From the NCBI GenBank assembly GCA_964522105.1, contig CAZFVA010000003.1, positions 1-64,000 of the forward strand: 64,000 bases of DNA, written 5' to 3'. The notes beneath the pieces are model-generated. The model was not told where the DNA came from and did not search any database. It saw only the letters and a program-made list of their open reading frames with translations. Made by a program: the position numbers and the translations under genes. Below are positions 8,460-21,250 of the stretch, one piece after another. The stretch is from JAGOFO01 sp964522105 (GTDB taxonomy: Bacteria; Myxococcota_A; UBA9042; DTJE01). The first letter of the stretch is position 1; every line of letters starts with the position of its first letter.

Positions 8460-9161
8460 ATGCCATCCAGAGGTAAGTCACGCGGAATAATTGTGTCTTT
8501 CCAAGTGGTTGCTTTGCTGCTGGCGGCCGTCGCGCTGCACGGTTGCGCGTCTGTACAGAGCGGGGTACGGGTTTCCGCCGAACGCGTCGAGGTGCGGATA
8601 GGCGGGTCGCAGCCTGTATCAGGTAAGGTTGATGCGCAAAACCACGTTGTCCTGATTTATGCGCCGGCAGTCGAGCAGGTGGCATCGGTCGTTGTGTGTT
8701 CTGCCGGTCCTGCGTCCGGCGTGGTTAAGCTTGATGTCCCGGATGAAGTAAACGGTAACGACGGGCAGGTCCTTGAGCCTGGAAGGTGCGTGGATTTCAG
8801 GTACATCTATGCAGCCGGGATGCAGCATCCATTTCTGGTTTCGGCTGATGCGGGTGTGATGAATTTTACGGCAAGCCTGGCTGTTGAAGGTGATATCCAG
8901 AAAAAGGCCGTGGGTAAGACGTCCCCGGGCGGCATCCACGCTTCCGTTTTAAGCTCTTCGATTCAGCGCGACAGGGTCGTTATAGTTCTTGATGCCGGGT
9001 CCGAGGACGGTATTCGTGTCGGTATGAAGGGAACTTTGACGAGCGGTCGCCCGCTTACCATCATTTCGGTAGATTCAACCAGAAGCCGGGCCGTCGTGTC
9101 CGGCCTTGGTGTCAGGATACCTGAAGGTGCTGCTGTAGTTTTGTTTCCAGGCGCCAGATAG
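8460..9161 (+). CDS. Hypothetical lipoprotein downstream of pyrG
   Basis: 233 residues. The N-terminus has a hydrophobic segment (VVALLLAAVALHGC) ending in a plausible lipobox (LHGC, Cys about 29), so it is probably lipid-anchored. The C-terminal 70 residues (SSIQRDRVVIVLDAGSEDGI, then KGTLTSGRPLTIISVDSTRS) read like a small beta-barrel: 'DAGSEDGIRVGMKG' resembles the loop found in FlgT/OapB-type and other 'GxxxGIxxGM' domains seen in secreted proteins, but I cannot name a family. GGAGG at 8451-8455 precedes the ATG. It converges with thiI, 14 bp apart. Confidence 0.7.
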   Translation: MPSRGKSRGIIVSFQVVALLLAAVALHGCASVQSGVRVSAERVEVRIGGSQPVSGKVDAQNHVVLIYAPAVEQVASVVVCSAGPASGVVKLDVPDEVNGNDGQVLEPGRCVDFRYIYAAGMQHPFLVSADAGVMNFTASLAVEGDIQKKAVGKTSPGGIHASVLSSSIQRDRVVIVLDAGSEDGIRVGMKGTLTSGRPLTIISVDSTRSRAVVSGLGVRIPEGAAVVLFPGAR

Positions 9162-9175
9162 TACCGGCCTGCAGG

Positions 9176-10372
9176 TCACTCATTACTGAACGTTATCACT
9201 TCTGTTGCTGCAACGGCCCTCTCGACCATACCTGAAATATCCAGGTCCTTTTCAATGTTCAGGACTATTGCCAGATCTGCAGCCGTTTCGGGGTGGGGCG
9301 GTACGAACAGCGAGCAGCAGTCTTCGAACGGCATAATTGATGTCTGGTAGGTGCCAATTTTCTTCGAAAGATCGACCACTTCCATCTTGTCGTACGTCAG
9401 CAGCGGCCGCAGGACCGGCATTAAAGTTGCCTGCTGAATGACTGTCATGTTTTCAAGCGTCTGGCTGGCTACCTGGCCGATATTGTCGCCGGTTACGATG
9501 GCCAGGGCGGCTGATTTTTTCGCAATTTCGGTGGCGCAGCGCAGCATCATTCGCCGGTACAGCACGACCAGCATCCTTCCCGGAGCATGGTCACGCAGCT
9601 CGGCCTGGATTGAAGCAAACGGCACGACATACAGATTCATGTTCCGTTCGTATTTTGAAAGCATCCCGGCAAGCTTTTCAACTTTTTCCCGTGATTCCTG
9701 CGGGGTATATGGTGATGCGTCGAAATGAACGGCGTCCAGTTCACATCCGCGTCGCATGAACTGATAACCCGCAACGGGCGAGTCGATGCCGCCCGAAAGC
9801 ATCAGGATTGCCTTACCGGATGAACCGGATGGCAGCCCCCCGGGACCTTTGATCGTTTCCAATGAAATAGCGGCAGAGTTCGCCAGAATTCTGACGGCCA
9901 CCGTTACCTGAGGATCTTTCATATGGACGGGAATATGGGTTTTTTCCCAGATAATGCTGCCCAGGCGCTGGTTCAGTTCCATCGAGTCCAGTGGGAAATC
10001 TTTGACACTTCGGGTCGTGTCAACTTTGAACGAAGTCACCCCCTTCATGTCGTTGTCCGCGATTGAGTCAGCGATGGCTTCCATCAGGTTAATTTCCCTG
10101 GGAACGACGTTAACAGGCGAAAATCCAACGGCACCAAAGCAATGGGTGAACGCGTGCCGCAGTTTGTCGTCCACAATAAAGTCAACAAGGTCGGCACCTT
10201 TCGACTCGGCCGATACAATCAGAAGCATTGCGTGCATCTCGCGGACGCGGAAGCTTCCAACGTCGCGAAGTTGCCTTTCAATTCCTTCCTTCAGTTTTGC
10301 AAGAAACCACGAGCGTCGCCCGCCCTTCAAAAATATTTCGGAAAACGTCACGAGTACGGCGTTGGTTGTCAT
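9176..10372 (-). CDS. thiI: tRNA 4-thiouridine synthase ThiI (no rhodanese domain)
   Basis: 398 residues. ThiI adenylates U8 of tRNA for thiolation and in many species also supplies sulfur for thiazole. An N-terminal ferredoxin-like/THUMP part (about residues 1-165) is followed by the PP-loop ATP pyrophosphatase with LMLSGGIDSPVAGYQFMRRG. Near the end is EDCCSLFVPPHPET, containing the conserved Cys. The C-terminal rhodanese domain of the enteric enzyme (about 480 residues) is absent, as in many Firmicutes and deltaproteobacteria, so a separate sulfur donor is expected. It follows prs by 42 bp on the same strand and is probably co-transcribed. Confidence 0.93.
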   Translation of the reverse strand: MTTNAVLVTFSEIFLKGGRRSWFLAKLKEGIERQLRDVGSFRVREMHAMLLIVSAESKGADLVDFIVDDKLRHAFTHCFGAVGFSPVNVVPREINLMEAIADSIADNDMKGVTSFKVDTTRSVKDFPLDSMELNQRLGSIIWEKTHIPVHMKDPQVTVAVRILANSAAISLETIKGPGGLPSGSSGKAILMLSGGIDSPVAGYQFMRRGCELDAVHFDASPYTPQESREKVEKLAGMLSKYERNMNLYVVPFASIQAELRDHAPGRMLVVLYRRMMLRCATEIAKKSAALAIVTGDNIGQVASQTLENMTVIQQATLMPVLRPLLTYDKMEVVDLSKKIGTYQTSIMPFEDCCSLFVPPHPETAADLAIVLNIEKDLDISGMVERAVAATEVITFSNE

Positions 10373-10414
10373 GTGGAAGCCCCGGATAGTTTAAGAAAAG
10401 AAAACGGCAACGTA

Positions 10415-11398
10415 TCAGTTGGATCTGCGGACCGAAGGCGGGAACAGTTCCGCCATTGAGTACCCGTTGTGGATGCACTGAATTGCACGCGCGAACAGCG
10501 GTGACAGGTCAAGTACCTCGAAACGGTCCTCGTGGCCTGCGATTTTGTCCGACACCGGAACGGTGTTGCCGACAATGATTTTTTCAATCGGTGAATCGAC
10601 AAGGCGCTGTACTGCATTGCCGGAAAAAATCGGGTGTACTGCGGCGGCAAGGACACGTCTGGCACCAAATTCCTTCAGCTTCAGGGCCGCCTCGACAAGG
10701 GTACCGCCGCTGGCGATTTCGTCGTCGATCAGCAGGCAGGATTTCCCTTTAACGTCACCCACGACCTGTCGGATTGTGGGTTTTTCCGTGTGGTCGGCGC
10801 GGAACTTGTCGATTATTGCCAGTGGAAGCCGCAGTTCATCAGCGTAGTATCCGAACGATTTGGCCGCCCCGGCATCACCCATGACCAGAACGAAGTCTTC
10901 ACGAGGTTCCTGTTTGAACAGCGTGTTATTGAAGTAGTCAAAGAATATCGGGGCCGCAAGCAGTTGATCGGCCGGTTTTCTGAAGAATCCCTGGATCTGC
11001 GGGGAGTGTAGATTCAGAGTAAGGATGCGATCTGCGCCGGCAGTTACCAGCAGGTCCGAGACCAGTCTGGCGGTGACCGATATTCTTGGCTCGTCTTTTT
11101 TGTCAGAACGGCAGTACGGGTAATATGGCAGAACGGCCGTGATCCTTGCCGCACTGGCGTACTTGACTGCATCAATGAATATCAGCAGCTCCATCAGGCT
11201 TTCGTTGACCGGGGTGGACGATGTCTGGACTATGAACACGTCTTTTTCGCGGCAGTTGTCCAGAATCCTGACCATCAGATTTTCGTTAGAAAATTTGACT
11301 ACATCGGATCGGCCCATCGGCTGCCCAAGGCGTTCACAGATAGCCTTTGAAAGCTGCCGGTGTGATGTGCCGGAAAAGACGATGAGATCAGAGTTCAT
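10415..11398 (-). CDS. prs: Ribose-phosphate pyrophosphokinase (PRPP synthase)
   Basis: 327 residues, normal for class I enzymes. Makes PRPP from ribose 5-phosphate and ATP. Motifs: the ATP/flexible-loop region PYYPYCRSDKKDEPR, the LNLHSPQIQGFF segment, and the PRPP-binding loop SCLLIDDEIASGGTLVEAA. The loop PYYPYCRSDKKDEPRISV departs from the common PYFGYARQDRKDRPR form, pointing to a divergent subfamily but keeping the catalytic Arg/Asp/Lys pattern. GGGGGGAG precedes the ATG by 2-3 bp. It has its own near-consensus promoter at 11446-11474 and is followed by thiI. Confidence 0.95.
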   Translation of the reverse strand: MNSDLIVFSGTSHRQLSKAICERLGQPMGRSDVVKFSNENLMVRILDNCREKDVFIVQTSSTPVNESLMELLIFIDAVKYASAARITAVLPYYPYCRSDKKDEPRISVTARLVSDLLVTAGADRILTLNLHSPQIQGFFRKPADQLLAAPIFFDYFNNTLFKQEPREDFVLVMGDAGAAKSFGYYADELRLPLAIIDKFRADHTEKPTIRQVVGDVKGKSCLLIDDEIASGGTLVEAALKLKEFGARRVLAAAVHPIFSGNAVQRLVDSPIEKIIVGNTVPVSDKIAGHEDRFEVLDLSPLFARAIQCIHNGYSMAELFPPSVRRSN

Positions 11399-11445
11399 GA
11401 CTCCCCCCTGTTATCTTGTGTCTGAAGCCGTTGGCCGACCCGCGA

Positions 11446-11474
11446 TATATAGACTTCCGGGGGTTGGTAGTCAA
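11446..11474 (-). promoter_or_regulatory. sigma70-type promoter for prs-thiI
   Basis: On the minus strand TTGACT (11474-11469), a 17-bp spacer and TATATA (11451-11446), about 47 bp upstream of the prs ATG. Near-consensus hexamers and ideal spacing make this one of the strongest promoters in the window, and it separates prs expression from the 10-kb gene upstream. Confidence 0.7.
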
Positions 11475-11505
11475 CCGGCATCAAGACATGTATCAACAGA
11501 AATTA

Positions 11506-14500
11506 TCAGCAATTGGGAATGGCGATGTTTGTGCATCTGTTGTTCTGGCCGCATGTGTCTGTTGTACAGATGTTGTTGTCATTGCACTGAGAATTGGTTG
11601 TGCAGCAGTTGTCAATCGCATCGTAGGTACACGCATTAATCGTTTCGTCGCAGCGGTCAATCGTGCATGTGTTGAAGTCGGTGTTGCACTTCAGCAATTC
11701 GTACTCACACTGGGATGTCGCACCGTTGCAACGGTCAACCGAGCAGAACAGGCCGTCATCGCAATCGCCGGCATTGTTGCAGCAGTTGGGCAGTCTTGTG
11801 AATGTGCAATCGCCAGTGGCTGCGTTACATGAGTCCTCGGTGCATGAATTCTGGTCGTTGCAGTATTTGGGTTCGTTTTCGCAGGAATTCAGTGACGCCA
11901 GACAGAGGTCTTCTGTGCACAGGTTTCCATCGTTGCAGTCGTCCACAGTCTTGCAGCAGTTGTCAATCGCAACGTTTCTGCAGTCGCCCGTAAGGGGATC
12001 ACACGAATCCAGGGTGCAGATGTCGTCATCGTCGCACTCGCGCACTACGAATTCGCACAGTCCGATAAGGACGTTGCAGGCGTCGTCGGTACACTTGTTG
12101 CCGTCAGACTCGCAGTTGCTGACAGACTCGCAGACTCCGGATGTTGCATTGCATGTGTCTGTTGTGCACTGTACTCCGTCATCACAAACTTTTGGCGTAG
12201 TGTCGCACACTTTCACACCACTGAAGGTTGTTCTGCAGAAGTCATTGGTGCATGGATCGCCATCATTGCACTGCAGGTCGCCTGTGCAGGCCGTACAACT
12301 GGTCGCCCTTGTCCATACGCATTGATTCTGCGCAACGTTGCAGGACCCGACAAGACATGGATCTTCAGAGACGCACACAGTGTCGGTAATCCAGCAATTT
12401 CCGTTGGCCGGGTTACATGAGTATTCCTTGCATGCAGCCAGGTTGCCCGGGTCAGTACAGACCTTATCAGTGTTCACACACCCAAGTGCCGCGTCGCAGG
12501 TATCGGTCGTACACGCCAGGCCGTCGTTGCAGTTCAGGGCTGTAGTGGTGCAGACCGGGGTATCGTTTCCGACTACCGGGTTTTCAGAACAGGTTTCAAC
12601 TGTACACAGGCTGTTGTCCGCCGGACATTCGTAGGGTACGAATTGGCAGCCCGCGATCGAGTCACAGGAATCGACCGTGCAGTCAAACTCGTCGATACAG
12701 ATAGTCGGACTGTGTGAGCAGACGCCCAGAGCGCTGCAGGTGTCGAGGGTACAGGCATCGTTATCATCACAGATATTACCCGAGAAGTAACAGATACCAA
12801 GGCCAAGATCGCAGTGTTCAGCGGTACAGGGATCGTTGTCGCTGCATTGCGCGTTTGAACTGCACATCGTGCAACCGCCAGGACCTGATGTAATCTGATG
12901 CACGCAACCTTCTTCGGGGTCACAACTGTCAATGGTGCATGTATTGTTGTCATCGCAGTCCAGAGCTTCAAGCAGACAGGATCCAGTAGTTGGCTCGCAG
13001 GAGGATGAGTAGCAGACGTTGCTGCTTGACGGACACAGAATGGCTTCGTTGACGCAAAGTCCGTCTGCGCGTGAGCACGAATCGATCGTGCACAGGTTAC
13101 CATCATCACAGTCAATGCCTGTTGACTCGCATTCGCCGGATACGGCGTTACAAGTTTCAGCGGTACACATGTTGCCATCGTCGTTGCAGACCAGTGGCTG
13201 GAAGTTAATGCAGTTCGGGTCTCCGTTCGGCTTGGAACCGATGCATTCGCCTTCCATACAGGGCTGTGTGTCACTTACGCAGGACTTGGGATCGTGGTAG
13301 CAGACATCGATTTCAACAATACAGAAGTCGCGAGTACAGCCGTTGTTGTCAGACGGACAACTGTTGCCGACTCCGCATCTTTCGCATGCCGAGTAGTTGT
13401 AAACGCAAGCGCCTGTTGTCTGGTTGCACGAGCCGGTGCCACACGGAACTCTTGGTGAGCAGTTGGTCCGGTCCTCATTTACGCAACGACCGATGCGAGA
13501 ATCGCAGTAATCGAAGGTACATGCGTTGCCATCATCGCATGGCTGGACTGTGTGTACGCAGTTACCGGTTTCGGGGTTGCATGAATCAATTGTGCATTCG
13601 TCGTAGTCGGCACATGTTCTTGGTTTGTATTCGCATCCGGTCAGGCTGTTGCATACATCCTCGGTACACTTCAGGTCGTCGTCGCAGACAATCGGCGTAG
13701 CCTTGCAGCCTGAATTTGGATCACACGTATCGGTTGAGCAGAGGTCGTCGTCATCACAGACCATGGGCTCATGCTTGCACTGGCCGGTCGCAATATCACA
13801 GGAATCAAGTGTGCACAGGTCCAGATCAGCACACGGGATTTCCTGGTACATGCACCCGGTGGTGACATTGCAGAAGTCGTTTGTGCAATTGTTGAAGTCT
13901 TCGCATGTGAATCCTTCAGATACGCAGGACCCGTCAGCCTCGTTGCAGAAGTCGTCAGTACAGTAGTTATTGTCGTTGCAGGGCTTGATCGGATGGTTGC
14001 AGTCCCCTGTCAGTGCGTCGCACAGGTCAAGGGTGCAGTTCAGAGCATCGTTGCAGCGGTAGTCGAACTGGCAGATACCTTCAAGATCACAGTAGTCGTC
14101 AGTGCACAGGTTGTAGTCATCACAGATGATGGTTTCATGGACGCACTGGCCGCCAACCTGAATGTCGCAGTAGTCATATGAACACGGAACGCCATCGTCG
14201 CAATCCTCGGCCGTTACACAGGGGGTGCATCCGGGGATTTCTGCATGTGCGCAACCGGTGATCGGGTGGCATGTGTCTGTGGTGCAGGGATTGAGGTCGC
14301 TGCAGTCTGTGTCACGGCGGAAACATTGCGCGTTGGTCGGGTCGCAGTCGTCAACTGTACACAGGTTATTGTCGTTGCAGTCTTTCGGTGTGTACACGCA
14401 GTTTCCGGTGGCCGTGTCACACGAGTCAGTTGTACAGACACTGCTGTCGTCGCACGTGCGCAGTTCGCTGACGCAGGAACCTGTCGCCGCGTTGCACCAG

Positions 14501-17500
14501 TCGGTTGTGCATTTGTTCAGGTCGTCGCAGGCGACGGGTGAGGTGGTGCATGCCCCGGTCCCTTCGTCGCAAATGTCGTTGGTGCAAAGGTCGAAGCTCT
14601 GACATTTCGTGTAGTACTCGCAAAGTCCGGTACCAGGATTACATTCATCAAGGGAACACACGTTGCTGTCATCGCACAGGACCGTCAGGTTATTAACACA
14701 CGCACCTGTTGCGGGATCGCAGAAGTCTGTGGTGCACTTGCTGTAGTCGTTGCAGTCAACAGGCAGATACAGACATTCGCCTGTCTGAAGATCGCAACTG
14801 TCGTTGGTACACTTGTTGTTGTCATCAGCGCATCTTGACACGTGCTTGCAACCGACTTCCGGGTCGCAGGAATCAACGGTACAAGTTGAAGCGTCATCAC
14901 AGTTCGTCGGCGGGTAGTAGCAACTTCCGCTCGACGGGTTGCACATGTCATCAGTACACGGATTGTCGTCGAAGCAGTCCTTCGGAACCCAGACGCAGCC
15001 GCCGCCCAGTGAATCGCAATGGTCCGCGCCGGTTCCAAGATCGCCGGTGCACCTGTTCGTGTCATCACAGACAACGTCAATCTGGTAGCAGATCCCCAAT
15101 ACCAGGTCGCAGGAATCTTCGGTACACGGATCTGTGTCTTTACAGATCGGGTCCCCGGCCGACGTACACTGGACGCACCCTTCGGCTACGACATTGCTGC
15201 ATTCGCCGGTCACTGTGTTACACGAGTCCGCAGTGCAGCCGTTCTGGTCATCACACAGGTTTTCTTTCAGCAGGCAGTTGCCGTTAAGCGGGTCGCACTC
15301 GCCAAGCAGGCACTTGTTGGTCAGGTCATCGGCGCAAATCTTTTCATTGAACACGCATCTGCCGTTCGCCGGGTCACAGTAGTCGTTAGTGCAGTCATTG
15401 AAGTCGTCACAGACTTCCAGAGTGTTGATGCACTCGCCGTTGCCGGTGTCGCATGAGTCACGGGTGCACAGATTGTTGTCGTTACAATTCTTCGGAGTGA
15501 ACTTGCAAAGACCGGACGGCAGTTCGCATGCATCCGTTGTGCAGGCGTTGCTGTCGTTGCAGTATTTCTGTGTGTTCAGGCAGTTTCCAGAGATGGCGTC
15601 ACACAGGTCAACTGTGCAGATATTGTTGTCGTTGCAGTCTTTTCTGGCGTTGACGCAACCAGTTTCCGGAACGCACGAGTCAGCCGTGCAGGCATCAGCA
15701 TCATTACAATTGATGGCTGTGTGTTCACAGGTACCGGTGACGGTATTTGGACAGGAGTCAGCGGTGCACTTATTGCCGTCTTCGCAATCCTTCGCCCTGG
15801 ATACGCAACCGCCGCGGACAGTGTCGCAAGACTCGGTCGTACAGAGGTTGGCGTCAGCTTCGCATACAACCGGTATGTGGCTGATGTTGCCGTTCAGGGG
15901 ATTACACGCGTCTATTGTGCAGACATTCAGATCGTCAACGATTACAGGCGGGTTGGAACACGTCGCCGTTGACTGGTCGCATACGTCCTGAGTGCAGAAC
16001 AGACCATCAGAACAGTCTTTCATGTCGTTGACGCAGCCGCCATTGGCCGGGTCACAGTAGTCTGCCGTACAGAGGTTACCGTCATCACAGAATTTAGCCT
16101 TGTGCTGGCACTCGCCCGTCCCGGTGTCGCATGAATCGATGGTGCAGGCCAGTCCGTCGTTGCAGTCAAGCTGGAAGTGACGGATGAAGCCGCTGATCGG
16201 GTCGCACTGGTCAATTGTGCACGGATTGCTGTCATCGATTTCAACGGGATCATTAAGGCATGAACCGCTGAACGGGTTGCAGTAATCGAGTGTGCACGGG
16301 TCAGTGTCCGAGCAGTCGGTAGTTACGTTGACGCAACGACCGGTCGTAATGTCACAGGCATCGGCTGTGCACTGATCGTAGTCTTCACAGCTCTTGTTCG
16401 TGTTGACGCACCCTGCGCCAGTGCGACATTCGTCGATGGTACACGGGTTGGAGTCGTTGCAGTTTCTGGGGTCAAACACGCAGATACCGGTCGCGGAATC
16501 GCACGAATCTGTTGTACAGGCGTTGCCGTCATTACATGAGCGTAAGGTGTTCAGGCAAGCCCCGGTCGTTGTGTTGCACGTATCAAGTGTGCATGCGTTG
16601 TTGTCATTGCAGGATTTTGCAAGATTGACGCAGCTTCCCGTGTACGGTGAGCACGAATCGACCGTGCAGAGGTTGTTGTCGTTACAGTTCGTCTCGACGT
16701 AAGTGCAGAGATGGCCAACGGAACATGTGCCAACTGTACAGGCGTTGTGGTCGTCGCACTGGGCGTTTGTGTCACACGTGACCGGGCGGTAAACGCAGCC
16801 GATTCCGTCAACGCAGACGTCGGTTGTGGTCGGATCCTGGTCATCACAGACGACAGCGTTGTTCACGCAACCACCTGCTGAAACCGAGCAGGCGTCCCAC
16901 GTACACGGCTTGCCGTCATCGCAGTTAACCTGGTTATAGACACAACCGCACGAAGCAGTATCGCAGGTGCCGGTTGTGCAGGGGTTATTGTCGTCACATG
17001 TTTCCGGCGTATATACGCAGACGCCACTGATTGAATCGCACTTGTCGCGGGTACAGCAGTTGTCGTCGTCGCAGATCTTGCCGGTGTGTACACAAAGGCC
17101 GGTTACCTGGTCGCACGTGTCGGCAGTACAGGCGTTGCCGTCGTCGCAGTCTTTCGCCCTTGTTCTGCATCCGCCGGTTGCCGTATCACAGAAGTCAACT
17201 GTGCACGGGTTAGCGTCATTACAGACCTTCGCGACGTTCTTGCAGCCGCCGTTTCTGGAATCGCATGTGTCTGCGGTGCACAGATTGCCGTCATCGCAGG
17301 CGTCATCCGAATGGACACATCCGATGCCCGCCAGGCAGACATCAAGGGTACACGGGTCGTTGTCATTACATGTGGTTTCAATGTTTAAGCACTTGCCGGT
17401 CAGGAAGTCGCACGAATCGACAGTACAGGGGTTCTTGTCGTCGCAGTCCCGGGCCGTTGATACACACTGCCCGTTGGCCGGGTTACATGAATCTACGGTG

Positions 17501-20500
17501 CAGGGGATGTTGTCATTACAGGCAATCTGGACGTTTGAACAGGTGCCGGTCGCGCCGTTACAGATATCCTCGGTACACTTGTTGTTATCAAAGCACGAGT
17601 TGGTCGGATAGTACTTGCACTCACCGCGCACTATGTCGCAGGCGATGGTCGAGCACTTGTTGAAGTTGTCCGGGTCGTAGCAATCGGCGTCCGAGACGCA
17701 GGCCGGGCACGCCGGCGGGTTGGCCACATACTGATGGACACATCCGATCATCGGGTCGCAGTAATCCAGAGTACATGGGTCCGCGTCCGCACATGAATTG
17801 GATTGATCAACGTGTTTGCAGCCGGTAACCGGGTCACACGTATCCACTGTGCAGGAGCTGCCGTCAGCGCAATTGAGTGTTTCGTTGTGGCAGTTGCCCC
17901 AGATGTCAATTCTGTTGTTTGTGCAGGCATTGCCGTCGTCGCATGATTTCTGGACGTATGAACACAGGCCTGTTGCCGGGGTACATGAGCCGACCATTGT
18001 CGGGTCGGTTGAAACACAGATCTTCGGTTCGAAGTAGCATTCGCCGTTAGCTGTCGAACAGACGTCAGTCGTGCACAGATTGCCATCGTCACATTCCACA
18101 GGCTGACGACTGCACTGTCCGTTCAGCGGGTTGCATCCGTCGACGGTGCACTTGTTTCCATCGTTGCAATCGTTCGGTTCGGATGCGCATTCGCCGTTGG
18201 CAACGTTGCAGTAATCGCGGGTACACGGGTTGTTATCCGTGCAGGTTCTCCATGAATAGTCGCAGAACCCTGTTGTCAGGTCACATCTGTCGTTGGTGCA
18301 GGGGTTTTCGTCATCGCACAGATCAATTCTGTGCATGCACGAACCGCTGGTGGAATCGCAGACGTCATCAGTGCACAGGTTGCTGTCGTTGCAATCCTTG
18401 AATCTGAATACGCATTTGCCCAGGATCTGGTCGCATGTATCGGTTGTGCAGAGGTTCCCGTCGTCGCATATCACTGGTGAATGCTGGCAGCTTCCATCGG
18501 CCGGGCTGCATGTGTCAACGGTGCATGGATCCTCGTCATCGCAGGATACTTTGCAGTCGGTGTAGCATTCGCCGGTTGTCGTATTGCACTTGCCGGTCAT
18601 GCAGTTATTTCCGGTAACGGTGCAATCGCTGTTTTTGGTACACATGAATGTATTACAGGAGGGCTGTTCAACATTCTTATAAGGAATGAAGACGCAACCG
18701 CCGCAATTTGAATCGCAGGAATCCTTCGTGCATCTGTTTCCGTCAGAACACCACGCTGTAACGTGCAGGCACTTGCCATTGACGTCGCAGGAGTCGATGG
18801 TGCACGGATCGCTGTCGTCACAGATTGTCTGACGGTGTTCGCAACTGCCGGTTACCGGGTTGCAGTAATCAAGCGTACACGGATCTTCATCGTCGCACGC
18901 CTTGGCGTCGAAGCGACAGATACTCGGTGATACTGTCTGGTCGCAGTAATCTGTGGTGCATGGATTGTTGTCGTTGCACTGAATGTCCCTGATACAGCCT
19001 TCGCCGTTGCACGGGGGCCAGGGATTGATGCTGTGGCTGCAGCCGATGCCTGACAGGCAGGAGTCCTGAGTACACTGGTTGCCATCGTCACAGGTCATTG
19101 GCTGGTGGACGCAGACGCCGCTGCTCGGGCTGCAGTAATCGTCGGTACACGGATCCTGATCGTCACAGTCTTTAGGTCCGAATACGCACTCGCCAGTCAA
19201 CGGATCGCACGAATCGTTCGTACAGCGCAGCCCGTCGGTACAGACCTTGGCTATGTGGAAAATGCCGCCGACAGGGTCACATCCATCCTGGGTACACTTG
19301 TTGCTGTCGTCGGTGCTGACGGGGCTCCATACGCACAGGCCTGTTACAGGACTGCAGACTCCGTTGGTACACGGGTTGCCGTCTTCACAAACCATGTCAT
19401 CTAATACGCACAGACCCTTCGGATCGCCGGTGACGTCGCATCTGCCGATCTTGCATTTGATAGTCGTTGCGCATTCCCAGTTCTGTCCATTCGGGCAGTG
19501 GCGACATTCCGGATTGACCGTGTTGACGCAGCCCTCGACCGGGTCGCATGAATCGATGGTGCATGAATCGTTGTCGGTGCAGTTAATCGGCGTAAATATG
19601 CAGTACTTCGTGTCAGCGCATGAACCGATCTTACATGGATCGGCATTGTTCGCCGCACACAGTTTGTCTGCGTTCATGTCGGAAGGATCGCAGGCGATAC
19701 ACTGGTCAACCGGAGCGTTCGGGTTGTTCGTGTGAAGGCACACGCCGGTCGTTCTGTCGCATGAATCAAGCGTACAGATTGTGTTGTCGTCGCAACTGAT
19801 TTCCTGCTCGAAGCACTTTCCGGTAGTGGTGTTACAGGCGCCCCTCAGGCAACCGCCCACTTCGGACTTACAGTCGGCGTCAGCCGTGCATGAACACTGG
19901 GTCGCCAGATGTTGACATCCGGTTGAAATATCACACCAGTCTTTGGAGCACGGGTCGCCATCGTCACAAGTTGATTCAATATTGAAACAGGCCTTGAAGT
20001 TTGCGTTAAGCGGGTTGGTGGCGCAGGTGTCAACTGTACAGGCGTTGTCGTCAACGCATACCAGTTCTGACGCCGTGCAGTCAACGCGACAACCCGGGAT
20101 TTCCGTGAAGACGCAACCTTCAGCAGGCGCACAATCGTCCAGTGTACAGGCGTCGCCGTCATCACATGTTCTCGGTCTTGATACGCACAGACCGGTGACC
20201 CCGTCGCAGTACTTGTCAACGGTACACATGTTGCCGTCGGCCACACACTGGGCGTTGGTCTCGCAGGCAATGATGGCAGTATGGACGCAGCCGACATCCG
20301 GGTCGCATGTATCGACTGTGGACATCAGGTTATCATCGCAGTCAATTCTTTCGTACGAGCACACCAGAGGCTTGCTTCCGCAGGAACCGCCCGTGCCTGC
20401 AATGCAGGAATCGAGGGTACATTTGCTGTTGTCGTTACATTCGCCGCTTTCGGCAGGAAGGGTTGTCGCAAACGTACAGGCCATGCAGATGCAGTCGTGC

Positions 20501-21250
20501 TGGCAGCCTGATGTTGAATCGCAGTAGTCAGCCGTACAGACATTGCCGTCGTCGCATGTGTTGGGCACGTAGTCGCACACGTTGCTCATGCATTTGCCGA
20601 TTCCGACATCGCACGTTGTCCCGCTCGGGCATGGAATTGTGAAACTGCAGTTATGGACGCCACCATCAAAGATGACCTGCTTGCAGTAACCGTTCAGACA
20701 CTGGGAGTCGGGGTTGGTTGCAGTCGTATTACAAGCGGCGTGGTCGCCTGAAGCACAGACGGTACAGGGGGAAATATCAACGTGCGAGCAGTCGCCGTTG
20801 GTCGGGTTACAAGTATCCGTGGTGCACTGGTTAAAGTCCGAGCAGGTCACCGGGGTGTAAACCAGGACGCCTTCGCTGTTGCAGGAATCGTTTGTACAGG
20901 GCTTGCCGTCATCACAGTTTTCACAAAGTTTATGGAAACAGACTTTTCCCGAAGTGGGGCTCGGGAACTGGTCGTAAGGTTCAGGGGATGTCACAACGTT
21001 CGGGACTTCCTTGCATGCGACCTGTTCGCACGGGGAGTTGCCGGCGCAGTCGCTGTGCTGAGTACATTCCCGGCAGGGGTTGCCGGTCAGGTAAACGTGG
21101 AAACAGCCGCCACGGTCCGAGCTGCAGCCGTCTGCGGTACAGTCGAAACCGTCATCGCAGTTCTTTGCGCCCTGGGTGCAGACGTGATCGACACATTTGC
21201 CTTCAAGGCATTTGTCGAGCGGGTCGTCCGGGCAGTCAGCGTTGACTTCG
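11506..21250 (-). repeat. Tandem coding repeat array, about 70-75 bp unit
   Basis: The array encodes the unit CxDxNxCTxDxCDxxxGxC plus a short variable linker. Units are diverged at the DNA level: synonymous codons differ freely between neighbours (for example GACGGCAAG-like versus GATGGCAAC-like versions), and linker lengths vary, with longer irregular linkers such as those near 17650-17740 and 19600-19860. This indicates an old expansion kept by selection on protein, not a recent slippage array. The two ends have slightly different units: the last seven or so (11506-12000) use CCNNxxDC double-Cys linkers. Confidence 0.85.

Noticed and set aside
11506..21250. CRISPR-like regularity of the repeat array
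   Set aside because: Repeats are coding, diverged at the DNA level and about 70 bp per unit with no conserved DNA repeat or spacer pattern.
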